9,043 nucleotides of DNA. It comes from an uncultured cyanobacterium. Its GTDB lineage: Bacteria; Cyanobacteriota; Cyanobacteriia; PCC-6307; Cyanobiaceae. The position numbers were made by a program, and so were the translations under genes. The stretch spans positions 1-9,043 of the forward strand of contig CAIOXF010000172.1 in NCBI GenBank assembly GCA_903862155.1, written 5' to 3'. Of this stretch, positions 1-6,741 are shown piece after piece (position 1 is the stretch's first letter; each line of letters opens with the position of its first letter). A model generated the notes under the pieces. That model was not told the DNA's origin. It saw only the letters and a program-made list of their open reading frames with translations, and searched no databases.

Positions 1-1040
1 CTGGCCACGGCGGCCGTCACGATGCCGCGGGGCGCAATCCAGCCCACGATGAATTTCTCGCGCCAGCCGAAGTCGGGCGTGCCCAGCGCCCCCAGTTGCA
101 TCGCCAGCAAGCGGTAGGGCATCAGTGCCAGCACCGCCAGCACCCCGCCCAGACCCAGGGGGCTCAGCTCTCCCCAGCTCACATCTGCAGCCAGCAGGGG
201 GAACAGCACCGTGATCGCCAGCTGGGCCAGCTGGGCCACCAGCTCCTCCAAGGGCCCGGCCTGCTCATCCGCCAGCCGCAGGCCCAACACCACCCCGGCA
301 CTCACCGCCGCTGGCAGGCCGGCTTCGGGCAGCACCCCCTCCACTCCGCTTACCAGCAGAAACAAGGTTCCCAGGCTCAGCTGCAGGCAGAGCGAGGGAG
401 AAGGAGAGGGCAGCCGCCGGATCAGCTCAGACAGCAACCAACCGGCCGCCGAACCAATGGCGATACCACCGCCAAAGCGCAAACCCAACAGCAGGGCCAC
501 GTCCTGCGAGTGGCCCAGATCCCCCAAGGCCACCTGCAACAGCAGCAGGGCCAGCACCGCAGAGAAGGGCTCCAGGATCAGACCTTCGGCCTCCAGCACC
601 TTGCCGAGGGGCTCGAGCAGCCGGATCTGGCGCACCATCGGATTCACCACCGTGGGGCCGGTGGCCAGGGAAATGGCGCCGAACACCCAGGCCAGCGGCC
701 AGGCCAGGCCCGCCAACCCATGGGCCAGCACGGCCCCACCCACCAACCCCAGCACGGAGCGCACCAGCACCAATCGCACCACTGCGCGCTGCAGGTCGCG
801 GCCGGCCAGGCGCAGATTGAAGCCCCCGTCGAACAGGATCAGGCTCACCAGCAGCAACACCACCGGCTCCAGCCCATCGCCCAGGGCTTCCGGTTCCACC
901 AGGTTGAGCCCGGCTTTGCCGAACACCAGGCCCAGGGCCAGGAGCAGCACCACGGTGGGCAGCCCGCTCAGCCTGGAGATCAGCTGCGCCAGGGATCCCG
1001 CGAAGAAGGCTTCGCCCCAGATCAGTTCGGGGCGAGGCAT
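1..1040 (-). CDS. CPA1-family Na+/H+ antiporter (NhaP-like), partial, C-terminus off the left edge
   Basis: Integral membrane antiporter predicted to exchange cytoplasmic Na+ (or K+) for H+ and so contribute to pH and salt homeostasis. The first 346 residues are visible. The ATG at 1040-1038 is the only usable start: the frame is closed upstream by a TGA and has no other ATG/GTG/TTG before it. The chain is a run of hydrophobic helices. Family landmarks are FDGG (70-73), TGPTVVNP (127-134), an acidic EAEGLILEP segment (150-158), and a GWIAPRG motif (333-339) with its conserved Arg338. Family antiporters are usually about 400 residues or more, so the missing part is probably the last one or two helices and any cytosolic tail. 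It is last in a leftward three-gene cluster, 10 nt after the 80-residue gene. Oddity: the aligned ion-binding Asp of the ND/ID motif appears as Glu157. The transported ion cannot be told from sequence. Confidence 0.9.
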   Translation of the reverse strand, partial: MPRPELIWGEAFFAGSLAQLISRLSGLPTVVLLLALGLVFGKAGLNLVEPEALGDGLEPVVLLLVSLILFDGGFNLRLAGRDLQRAVVRLVLVRSVLGLVGGAVLAHGLAGLAWPLAWVFGAISLATGPTVVNPMVRQIRLLEPLGKVLEAEGLILEPFSAVLALLLLQVALGDLGHSQDVALLLGLRFGGGIAIGSAAGWLLSELIRRLPSPSPSLCLQLSLGTLFLLVSGVEGVLPEAGLPAAVSAGVVLGLRLADEQAGPLEELVAQLAQLAITVLFPLLAADVSWGELSPLGLGGVLAVLALMPYRLLAMQLGALGTPDFGWREKFIVGWIAPRGIVTAAVA

Positions 1041-1050
1041 CGCGCCGTGA

Positions 1051-1293
1051 TCAATCGTCGATCGAACCGTACTGGGGCTCCACCCGGATCCCGATCACAC
1101 TCGACGGCCGCACCACGAGGTATTCCCCCTCGAGCTCAGCGATGGGCACATTCACAAAGGTGTCGCTGGCGGCGGCGGTGAGCACCCCGCCGTACCACTG
1201 CTGAAAGGCCTCCAGCGTGGGGAAGTTCACCGATTCGGTTTGCCCACCGCTGAGGTGGAGGTGCACGGCGTAGCGGCGGGGGATGCGAGGCAT
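1051..1293 (-). CDS. Conserved-looking hypothetical protein, 80 aa
   Basis: Small soluble protein that I do not recognise by function. It starts at ATG 1293-1291 and ends at TGA 1053-1051. It has a basic N-terminus (MPRIPRRYAVHLHL) followed by what look like alternating beta strands (residues 7-14, 18-24, 54-60, 65-72) around one helix (FPTLEAFQQWY, 24-34). The segment AASDTFVNVPIAELEGEYLV reads like a compact alpha/beta domain. There is no signal peptide, membrane segment or obvious catalytic motif, and the C-terminus is acidic. It lies 20 nt after the DUF1643 stop and 10 nt before the antiporter start, so it is probably co-transcribed with both. The in-frame position, tight spacing and sensible hydrophobic pattern support a real gene. 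No good Shine-Dalgarno is visible. Confidence 0.75.
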   Translation of the reverse strand: MPRIPRRYAVHLHLSGGQTESVNFPTLEAFQQWYGGVLTAAASDTFVNVPIAELEGEYLVVRPSSVIGIRVEPQYGSIDD

Positions 1294-1313
1294 AGCGGCC
1301 CGAACCGGCGCAA

Positions 1314-1841
1314 TCAGGTGGCCACAGGATGGCTCAGGTTCGCCGGTTCCGCCCAGGGCCTCCAGGCAGTGGCGCCGGGGGTATAGAGGGGATGGCGGGG
1401 TTGGCCGGCGTTGGTGCGGCCGATGCAGCCCAGCGGCTTGCCAGATGCCTTGGCATCCATCAGCTGCAGCACCGCCAGGTGGCGATCGCGCCAGAGGCCG
1501 CCGTTACCCCATCCCAGCCACACCGCATCACAGGCCCCAAGGCGCTCCTCGATCCAGCGGTCGTTTTCAGCGCCCACCGGCTGATCGAGGCGTTTGAGCA
1601 CCGACGGGCTGGAAGTGATCCGGGCGAAAAGGTTCACGACCTCCAGTGCTTCGTAATCCCATCCGCGGGCAAAGCCCATCAGGCGCCGCAGGGTGGGGTC
1701 GTCTTGATCGGCGCCAGCGCGTGAGGGATTCAGCCCGATGAACAGCAGCCGGCCATCACCCTGGCCCCAGCGCCGCTCCAGCCACCAGCGGTAGTTCCCG
1801 CAGGGGCTGAAGGCAGCCGCACCCAGCGCTGCGGTGGTCAT
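1314..1841 (-). CDS. DUF1643 domain protein, 175 aa
   Basis: Member of the DUF1643 family, whose biochemical role is unknown to me. The family hallmarks are all present: FIGLNPSRAGAD (34-45), DDPTLRRLMGFARGW (47-61), VVNLFA (68-73), a DQPVGAEND stretch (86-94), GWGNGG (110-115), and a C-terminal GRTNAGQPRHPLY segment (141-153). The Asn/Asp/His-rich pattern suggests a nucleotide- or nucleic-acid-related enzyme fold, but that is inference. The start is ATG 1841-1839. A perfect GGAGG lies only 1 nt before it (1847-1843 on this strand), which is unusually close, but there is no downstream in-frame start before the conserved core. It is the first gene of a leftward cluster with the 80-residue protein and the Na+/H+ antiporter, and is divergent from polA across 77 nt. 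It is soluble, with no signal peptide. Confidence 0.85.
   Translation of the reverse strand: MTTAALGAAAFSPCGNYRWWLERRWGQGDGRLLFIGLNPSRAGADQDDPTLRRLMGFARGWDYEALEVVNLFARITSSPSVLKRLDQPVGAENDRWIEERLGACDAVWLGWGNGGLWRDRHLAVLQLMDAKASGKPLGCIGRTNAGQPRHPLYTPGATAWRPWAEPANLSHPVAT
1482..1489. repeat. HIP1 octamer GCGATCGC
   Basis: The palindrome GCGATCGC is the highly iterated palindrome (HIP1) over-represented in many cyanobacterial genomes. One copy was seen in this window, inside the DUF1643 gene. A single copy in GC-rich DNA can arise by chance, so it is only weak support for a cyanobacterial source. Confidence 0.5.
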
Positions 1842-1918
1842 GCCTCCAGCTTGCTCGGAGCAAAGCTCGGGCCCAGCCCCCTCTGCCAGGCTGGCCGCAC
1901 CTCAGCGGATCAGGGCAG
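1842..1918. promoter_or_regulatory. Divergent intergenic region between the DUF1643 gene and polA
   Basis: These 77 nt must hold the start signals for both the leftward DUF1643-antiporter cluster and the rightward polA-cysS pair, unless transcription begins inside a neighbouring gene. No convincing -10/-35 pair is visible; the region is GC-rich throughout. It holds two inverted repeats: 1848-1867 (an 8-bp stem with one bulged A and a CGG loop) and 1885-1895 (GCCAG-G-CTGGC). Just before polA is AGGG (1912-1915), a weak Shine-Dalgarno 3 nt from the GTG start. That promoters lie here is inferred from gene orientation only. Confidence 0.4.
1848..1867. other. Imperfect inverted repeat in the 5' region of the DUF1643 gene
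   Basis: AGCTTGCT pairs with AGC-A-AAGCT around a CGG loop, giving eight base pairs with one bulged A. It begins 6 nt upstream of the DUF1643 ATG, directly next to its GGAGG. In a leader RNA it could affect ribosome access; as DNA it could be a protein site. There is no U-tract, so it does not look like an intrinsic terminator. It may be chance in GC-rich DNA. Confidence 0.25.
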
Positions 1919-4900
1919 GTGACAGCGGCAGGTGCGAACGGCGAGAAGCCCCTGCTGCTGTTGATCGACGGCCATTCCCTGGCCTTCCGCAGCTTCTATG
2001 CCTTCAGCAAGGGGGGCGATGGGGGTCTGAGTACCCAGGCGGGCGTGCCCACCTCGGTGACCTACGGCTTCCTCAAGGCCCTGCTCGACAACTGCAAGGG
2101 ACTCAAGCCCCAGGGCCTGGTGGTGGCCTTCGACACAGCCGAGCCCACGTTCCGCCACGAGGCCGATGAGGCCTACAAGGCCCACCGCGACGAGGCCCCC
2201 GAGCACTTCTTCCAGGATCTGGACAACCTGCAGCAGATCTTGCGGGAGTCGCTGGATATTCCTCTCTGCCTGGCACCGGGCTATGAGGCCGACGACGTAC
2301 TCGGCACCCTGGCCAACCGGGCCGCGAATCAGGGCTGGCGGGTGCGGATCCTCTCGGGCGACCGCGACCTGTTCCAACTGGTGGATGACCAGCGCGACAT
2401 CGCCATCCTCTACATGGGGGGCGGGCCCTACGCCAAGAACAACGGCCCCACCGAGATCCGGCGCGAGGGCGTGGTTGCCAAGCTCGGCGTGACCCCAGAA
2501 GAGGTGGTGGATCTCAAGGCCCTCACCGGCGACACCTCCGACAACATCCCCGGCGTGAAGGGGGTGGGGCCGAAAACCGCCATCAACCTGCTGGCCGCCT
2601 ATGCGCACGTGGACGGGATTTATGCCGCGCTGGAAGAGCTGGAGAAGGCCGGGCCCAAGGCCAAAGACCCCAAGGGGGTGCTCAAGGGCGCGCTAATCGG
2701 CAAGCTCGCCGCCGACAAGGAGAACGCCTACCGCTCGCGGATGCTGGCCGAAATCCTGGTGGACATTCCCCTGCCCGAGGAGCCCCGGCTGGAGCTGGGG
2801 GCCGTCAATGCCGAGGCCCTGGCCACCAGCCTGGAGGAACTGGAGCTGCACAGCCTGGCCCGCCAGGTGAACACCTTCGCCCGGCTGTTCTCCGCCAATC
2901 CACCGGACCTGCCGGATATCCCGAGCGCAGCCCCCGCCACCAAGAAGGCCAAGAGCACCGCTGCTGCCGCCGCTGGCGAGCCCGATGCGGCAGCAGCACA
3001 GGCAGACAGCCCTGGCGGTGCCGCAACCGGCAGTACCGCTCCCAGCGCCCCAACCCTGGAGCCTCAGCTGGTCACCACCCCCGAGGCCCTGGCCGCGCTG
3101 ATGGAGCGGCTGATGGCGGCCACCGATCTGGCCAGCCCAATCGCCCTCGACACCGAAACCACCGCCCTGAACCCCTTCCAGGCCGAGCTGGTGGGTGTGG
3201 GGCTGTGCTGGGGCGAGGGCCCAGCCGATCTGGCCTACATCCCGATCGGCCACCTGCCCCAGCCCGCCGCCGATCTGCTCAGTGAAGCGCCGCCGGCGCC
3301 CCAGCAGCTGGCCCTCGATGCGGTGCTCACGGCGCTGGCCCCCTGGCTGGCCAGCGCCGAGCACCCCAAAACCCTCCAGAACGCCAAGTACGACCGGCTG
3401 GTGCTGCTGCGCCACGGCCTGCCCCTGGCTGGCGTGGTGATGGACACGCTGCTGGCCGATTACCTGCGCGATGCGAATGCCAAGCACGGCCTGGAGGTGA
3501 TGGCCGAGCGCAACTTCGGCTTCAGCCCCACCAGCTACAGCGAGCTGGTGCCCAAGGGCGCCACCTTCGCCGCCGTGCCGATCGAGGCCGCTTCCCATTA
3601 CTGCGGCATGGACGTGCACGTGACCTGGCGGCTCACGGGGCTGCTCAACCGCCAGCTCGCGGAGCTGGGCCCCGCCCTTCCGGCCTTGCTGGCGCAAGTG
3701 GAACTGCCGCTGGAGCCGGTGCTGGCCGCGATGGAGGCCACCGGCATCCGCATCGACACGGGCTACCTGGGCGAGCTCTCCACCGAACTGGCCGGCACCC
3801 TGAGCGAACTCGAAGCCAAAGCCAAGGAAGCCGCCGGGGTGGATTTCAACCTGGCCAGCCCCAAGCAACTGGGCGAGCTGCTGTTCGACACCCTCGGGCT
3901 CGACCGCAAGAAATCACGCAAGACCAAAACCGGCTGGAGCACCGACGCAGCGGTGCTGGAGAAGCTGGAAGACGCGCACCCGGTGGTGCCACTGGTGCTG
4001 GAGCACCGCACCCTCAGCAAGCTCAAGAGCACCTACGTGGATGCCCTGCCGGCCCTGGTGGAGCCGGAAACCGGGCGCGTGCACACCGATTTCAACCAGG
4101 CCGTGACGGCCACGGGGCGCCTCTCCAGCAGCAACCCCAACCTGCAGAACATTCCGGTGCGCACCGAGTTTTCCCGGCGCATCCGCAAGGCGTTTTTGCC
4201 CCAGGAGGGCTGGAGCCTGCTCAGCGCCGACTACTCCCAGATCGAGCTGCGGATCCTCACCCACCTCTCGGGCGAAGAGGTGCTGGTGGAGGCGTATCGC
4301 AGCGGCGACGACGTGCACGCCCTAACCGCCCGCCTGCTGCTTGAGAAAGAGGAGGTGAGCGCGGATGAGCGGCGCCTGGGCAAGACGATCAACTTCGGCG
4401 TGATCTACGGGATGGGGGCGCAGCGCTTCGCCCGCGAAACGGGCGTGAGCCAGGCCGAGGCGAAGGATTTCCTCAGCAAGTACAAGCAGCGCTACCCGAA
4501 GGTATTCGCCTTCCTGGAGCTGCAGGAGCGACTGGCCCTCAGCCGCGGCTACGTGGAAACAATCCTGGGGCGCCGGCGCCCCTTCGGCTTCGACCCCAAC
4601 GGTCTGGGCCGCCTGCTGGGCAAGGACCCCCTGGAGATCGACCTGGAGGTGGCCCGCCGCGGCGGCATGGAGGCCCAGCAACTGCGCGCCGCGGCCAATG
4701 CCCCGATCCAGGGCTCCAGCGCCGACATCATCAAGCTGGCCATGGTGCAACTCCACCACCGCCTGGCCGAGAGCGGCCTGCCGGCCCGTCTGCTGCTGCA
4801 GGTGCACGACGAACTGGTGCTGGAGTGCGCTCCCGAGGCCCTCGAGGAGGTGCGCAACCTCACGCGTGAAACCATGGAGCACGCCGTTGAGCTGTCCGTG

Positions 4901-4951
4901 CCGCTGGTGGTGGAAACGGGCTCCGGCGCCAACTGGATGGAAGCGAAATGA
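1919..4951 (+). CDS. polA: DNA polymerase I (5'-nuclease, 3'-5' exonuclease, polymerase)
   Basis: Repair and Okazaki-fragment processing polymerase, 1010 residues, GTG start. All three domains are present. The 5'-nuclease domain (about 10-325) has LLLIDGHSLAFRSFYAF, FDTAEPTFRHE, GYEADDVLGT, SGDRDLFQLV and TGDTSDNIPGVKGVGPKTA. The 3'-5' exonuclease (about 385-580) keeps ExoI Asp411/Glu413 (DTET), ExoII Asn488/Asp492 (NAKYD) and ExoIII Tyr561/Asp565 (YCGMD), so proofreading should be active. The polymerase domain (about 595-1010) has motif A SADYSQIELR with Asp770, motif B with Arg818, Lys822, Phe826 and Tyr830 (RLGKTINFGVIYG), and motif C QVHDELVLE with Asp964. Phe826 at the E. coli Phe762 position implies discrimination against dideoxynucleotides. 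Oddities: an Ala/Pro-rich low-complexity linker (about 330-383), and an extra segment at about 889-920 absent from E. coli Pol I but, as I recall, typical of cyanobacteria. The stop overlaps the cysS start. Confidence 0.98.
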   Translation: MTAAGANGEKPLLLLIDGHSLAFRSFYAFSKGGDGGLSTQAGVPTSVTYGFLKALLDNCKGLKPQGLVVAFDTAEPTFRHEADEAYKAHRDEAPEHFFQDLDNLQQILRESLDIPLCLAPGYEADDVLGTLANRAANQGWRVRILSGDRDLFQLVDDQRDIAILYMGGGPYAKNNGPTEIRREGVVAKLGVTPEEVVDLKALTGDTSDNIPGVKGVGPKTAINLLAAYAHVDGIYAALEELEKAGPKAKDPKGVLKGALIGKLAADKENAYRSRMLAEILVDIPLPEEPRLELGAVNAEALATSLEELELHSLARQVNTFARLFSANPPDLPDIPSAAPATKKAKSTAAAAAGEPDAAAAQADSPGGAATGSTAPSAPTLEPQLVTTPEALAALMERLMAATDLASPIALDTETTALNPFQAELVGVGLCWGEGPADLAYIPIGHLPQPAADLLSEAPPAPQQLALDAVLTALAPWLASAEHPKTLQNAKYDRLVLLRHGLPLAGVVMDTLLADYLRDANAKHGLEVMAERNFGFSPTSYSELVPKGATFAAVPIEAASHYCGMDVHVTWRLTGLLNRQLAELGPALPALLAQVELPLEPVLAAMEATGIRIDTGYLGELSTELAGTLSELEAKAKEAAGVDFNLASPKQLGELLFDTLGLDRKKSRKTKTGWSTDAAVLEKLEDAHPVVPLVLEHRTLSKLKSTYVDALPALVEPETGRVHTDFNQAVTATGRLSSSNPNLQNIPVRTEFSRRIRKAFLPQEGWSLLSADYSQIELRILTHLSGEEVLVEAYRSGDDVHALTARLLLEKEEVSADERRLGKTINFGVIYGMGAQRFARETGVSQAEAKDFLSKYKQRYPKVFAFLELQERLALSRGYVETILGRRRPFGFDPNGLGRLLGKDPLEIDLEVARRGGMEAQQLRAAANAPIQGSSADIIKLAMVQLHHRLAESGLPARLLLQVHDELVLECAPEALEEVRNLTRETMEHAVELSVPLVVETGSGANWMEAK

Positions 4952-6465
4952 CGGCAGGCGGCAGCACGCTCAGGCTCACCAACACCCTCACCCGCCGCGT
5001 CGAGCCCTTCGAGCCCCTCACCCCCGGGCAGGTGAGCATCTATTGCTGCGGGGTCACGGTGTACGACCTCTGCCACCTGGGCCACGCCCGCAGCTACATC
5101 GCCTGGGATGTGCTGCGCCGCTATCTGATCTGGCGCGGCTACCAGGTGACGTTCGTGCAGAACTACACCGACATCGACGACAAGATCCTCAACCGCGCCG
5201 CCGAAGAAGGCAGTTCAATGGAGGCAGTGAGCGAGCGCAATATTGAGGCGTTCGTGGCCGACATGGCGCGGCTGAACATCCTTCCGGCCGACCGGATGCC
5301 GCGGGCCACCCGCAGCCTTGATGCGATCCGGCTGCTGATCCAGGAACTGGAAGCGCGGGGGGCGGCCTATTCCGCTGATGGTGATGTGTATTTCGCCGTG
5401 ATGAAGCATGCCGGCTACGGCAAATTGAGTGGCCGCGATCTCTCCGAACAGCAAGACAACGCCTCGGGCCGCGTGGCAGATGAGGAAGAGGCTCGCAAGC
5501 AGCACCCGTTCGACTTCGCCCTTTGGAAGGGCGTCAAACCGGGCGAACCCAGCTTTCCTTCCCCCTGGGGCCCTGGGCGCCCGGGCTGGCACATCGAATG
5601 CTCGGCGATGGTGCGCGAGGAGCTCGGCGACACGATCGACATCCACCTCGGTGGCGCCGATCTGATCTTTCCCCACCACGAGAACGAAATCGCCCAGTCG
5701 GAGGCGGCCACGGGCAAGGAACTGGCCCGCTACTGGCTGCACAACGGCATGGTGAACGTGGGCGGCCAGAAGATGAGCAAGTCGCTCGGGAACTTCACCA
5801 CCATCCGCGCCCTGCTGGATTCGGGCGTGAGCCCGATGACACTGCGGCTGTTCACCCTGCAGGCCCACTACCGCAAGCCCCTCGACTTCACCGCCGAGGC
5901 CCTCGATGCCGCGGCCACCGGGTGGAAAGGCCTCAACGCCGCCCTGGGCCTCGCTGCCCTGAGGGAAGGAGAGCCCAACTCCGCAGATGGGGACACGGCG
6001 TCCCAGGTGATCCCGGTGCAGCCCAGCAGCGATCCCGGCAGCCTCAGCCCGGAACTGGCCCAGGAGCGTGAGCGCTTCGCTGCGGCCATGGACGACGACC
6101 TCAACACCTCCGCTGCCCTGGCGGTGTTGTTTGAGCTGGCCAAACCGCTGCGGGCCCTGGCCAACCGCATCGAGCGCGGCGATCAGGCGGCCGCCGCCGA
6201 AGCCACCAGCCCCGAGGCCCAGGCAAGGCTGGGCCTGCTGCAGGAACTGGCCAGTGTGCTCGGCCTGCGCCACGAACAAGCCGCCGCTCCCACCACAACC
6301 GACGGCCCCGATGACACCGCCATCGAAGCCCTGATCGAGCAGCGCAAGGCCGCCAAGGCCAACCGCGACTTCGCCAGCGCCGACCGCATCCGCGATGAGC
6401 TCAAGGCCAAGGGGATCGAGCTCATCGACAAGCCCGGCGGCCTCACCGAGTGGCTGCGGGGCTGA
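4948..6465 (+). CDS. cysS: Cysteinyl-tRNA synthetase
   Basis: Class I aminoacyl-tRNA synthetase that charges tRNA-Cys with cysteine in the cytoplasm, 505 residues. The HIGH-type motif is HLGH (43-46) within CGVTVYDLCHLGHARSYIAW. NYTDIDDKIL (72-81) is strongly conserved in CysRS. The Zn2+ ligands of the active site appear intact: Cys34, Cys218 (WHIECSAM), His243 and Glu247 (FPHHENEIAQSE). KMSKS is at 275-279, followed by LGNF. The C-terminal half holds the anticodon-binding helices, with AAMDDDLNTSAAL (378-390) and a terminal ASADRIRDELKAKGI segment (476-490). Residues about 338-370 form an extra hydrophilic loop compared with E. coli CysRS. The ATG overlaps the polA stop as ATGA, with GGAAG (4939-4943) 4 nt upstream serving as ribosome site, so the two genes are probably translationally coupled. 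Confidence 0.98.
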   Translation: MTAGGSTLRLTNTLTRRVEPFEPLTPGQVSIYCCGVTVYDLCHLGHARSYIAWDVLRRYLIWRGYQVTFVQNYTDIDDKILNRAAEEGSSMEAVSERNIEAFVADMARLNILPADRMPRATRSLDAIRLLIQELEARGAAYSADGDVYFAVMKHAGYGKLSGRDLSEQQDNASGRVADEEEARKQHPFDFALWKGVKPGEPSFPSPWGPGRPGWHIECSAMVREELGDTIDIHLGGADLIFPHHENEIAQSEAATGKELARYWLHNGMVNVGGQKMSKSLGNFTTIRALLDSGVSPMTLRLFTLQAHYRKPLDFTAEALDAAATGWKGLNAALGLAALREGEPNSADGDTASQVIPVQPSSDPGSLSPELAQERERFAAAMDDDLNTSAALAVLFELAKPLRALANRIERGDQAAAAEATSPEAQARLGLLQELASVLGLRHEQAAAPTTTDGPDDTAIEALIEQRKAAKANRDFASADRIRDELKAKGIELIDKPGGLTEWLRG

Positions 6466-6468
6466 GCT

Positions 6469-6720
6469 TCAGCCCTTCGGCTCCGGCGGCCGTTGCTGGT
6501 TGCGCATCATCGTTTCGATCTTGCGGATGCGCTGCAGGGTTACCTGCCAGACATCCAGCTGAAAGCTGCGGCTGGTGTCGCCGACCTCCACCGTACTGCG
6601 GCACTCGGCCACCAGGGCCTCGATGTTCTCGCCGCGCTCGAAGGCCTCCCAGAGCTGGCGCTCAAGCTTGGCCCGCTCGATGAAGTTCCAGCGTTGGAGC
6701 CAGGTGGGCATCGCCGCCAT
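6469..6720 (-). CDS. Hypothetical protein, 83 aa, helical and charged
   Basis: Small soluble protein that I do not recognise. Three starts are possible: GTG 6723, ATG 6720 (chosen) and ATG 6708 (MPTWLQRW); none has a strong Shine-Dalgarno. Counting from ATG 6720, residues about 6-43 are rich in Trp, Arg and Glu and look helical (LQRWNFIERAKLERQLWEAF). A second helix covers about 55-74 (LDVWQVTLQRIRKIETMM), and a basic/Pro tail follows. There is no membrane segment or signal peptide. The single Cys and the lack of metal-ligand clusters argue against a metal-binding role. It lies 21 nt after the NSS transporter stop on the same strand, so it is probably the last gene of that cluster. Its stop is only 3 nt from the cysS stop, in convergent orientation. 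The pattern of hydrophobic positions supports a real gene. Confidence 0.7.
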   Translation of the reverse strand: MAAMPTWLQRWNFIERAKLERQLWEAFERGENIEALVAECRSTVEVGDTSRSFQLDVWQVTLQRIRKIETMMRNQQRPPEPKG

Positions 6721-6741
6721 CACATGCCGCTCAAGGTGGCG

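Noticed and set aside
96..1181. Long plus-strand open frame of 361 codons
   Set aside because: It is antisense to the Na+/H+ antiporter and the 80-aa gene; its product is Gln/His-rich low complexity with no fold, typical of a shadow frame in GC-rich DNA.
1910..2608. Minus-strand open frames across polA and cysS (for example 1910-2608, 2693-3868, 5215-6279)
   Set aside because: Shadows of two unambiguous conserved genes; the products lack coherent motifs.
6466..6490. Possible terminator between the convergent cysS and 83-aa gene
   Set aside because: Only AGCC-CTTC-GGCT (6471-6482) can pair, a 4-bp stem inside the small gene with no T-tract on either strand.
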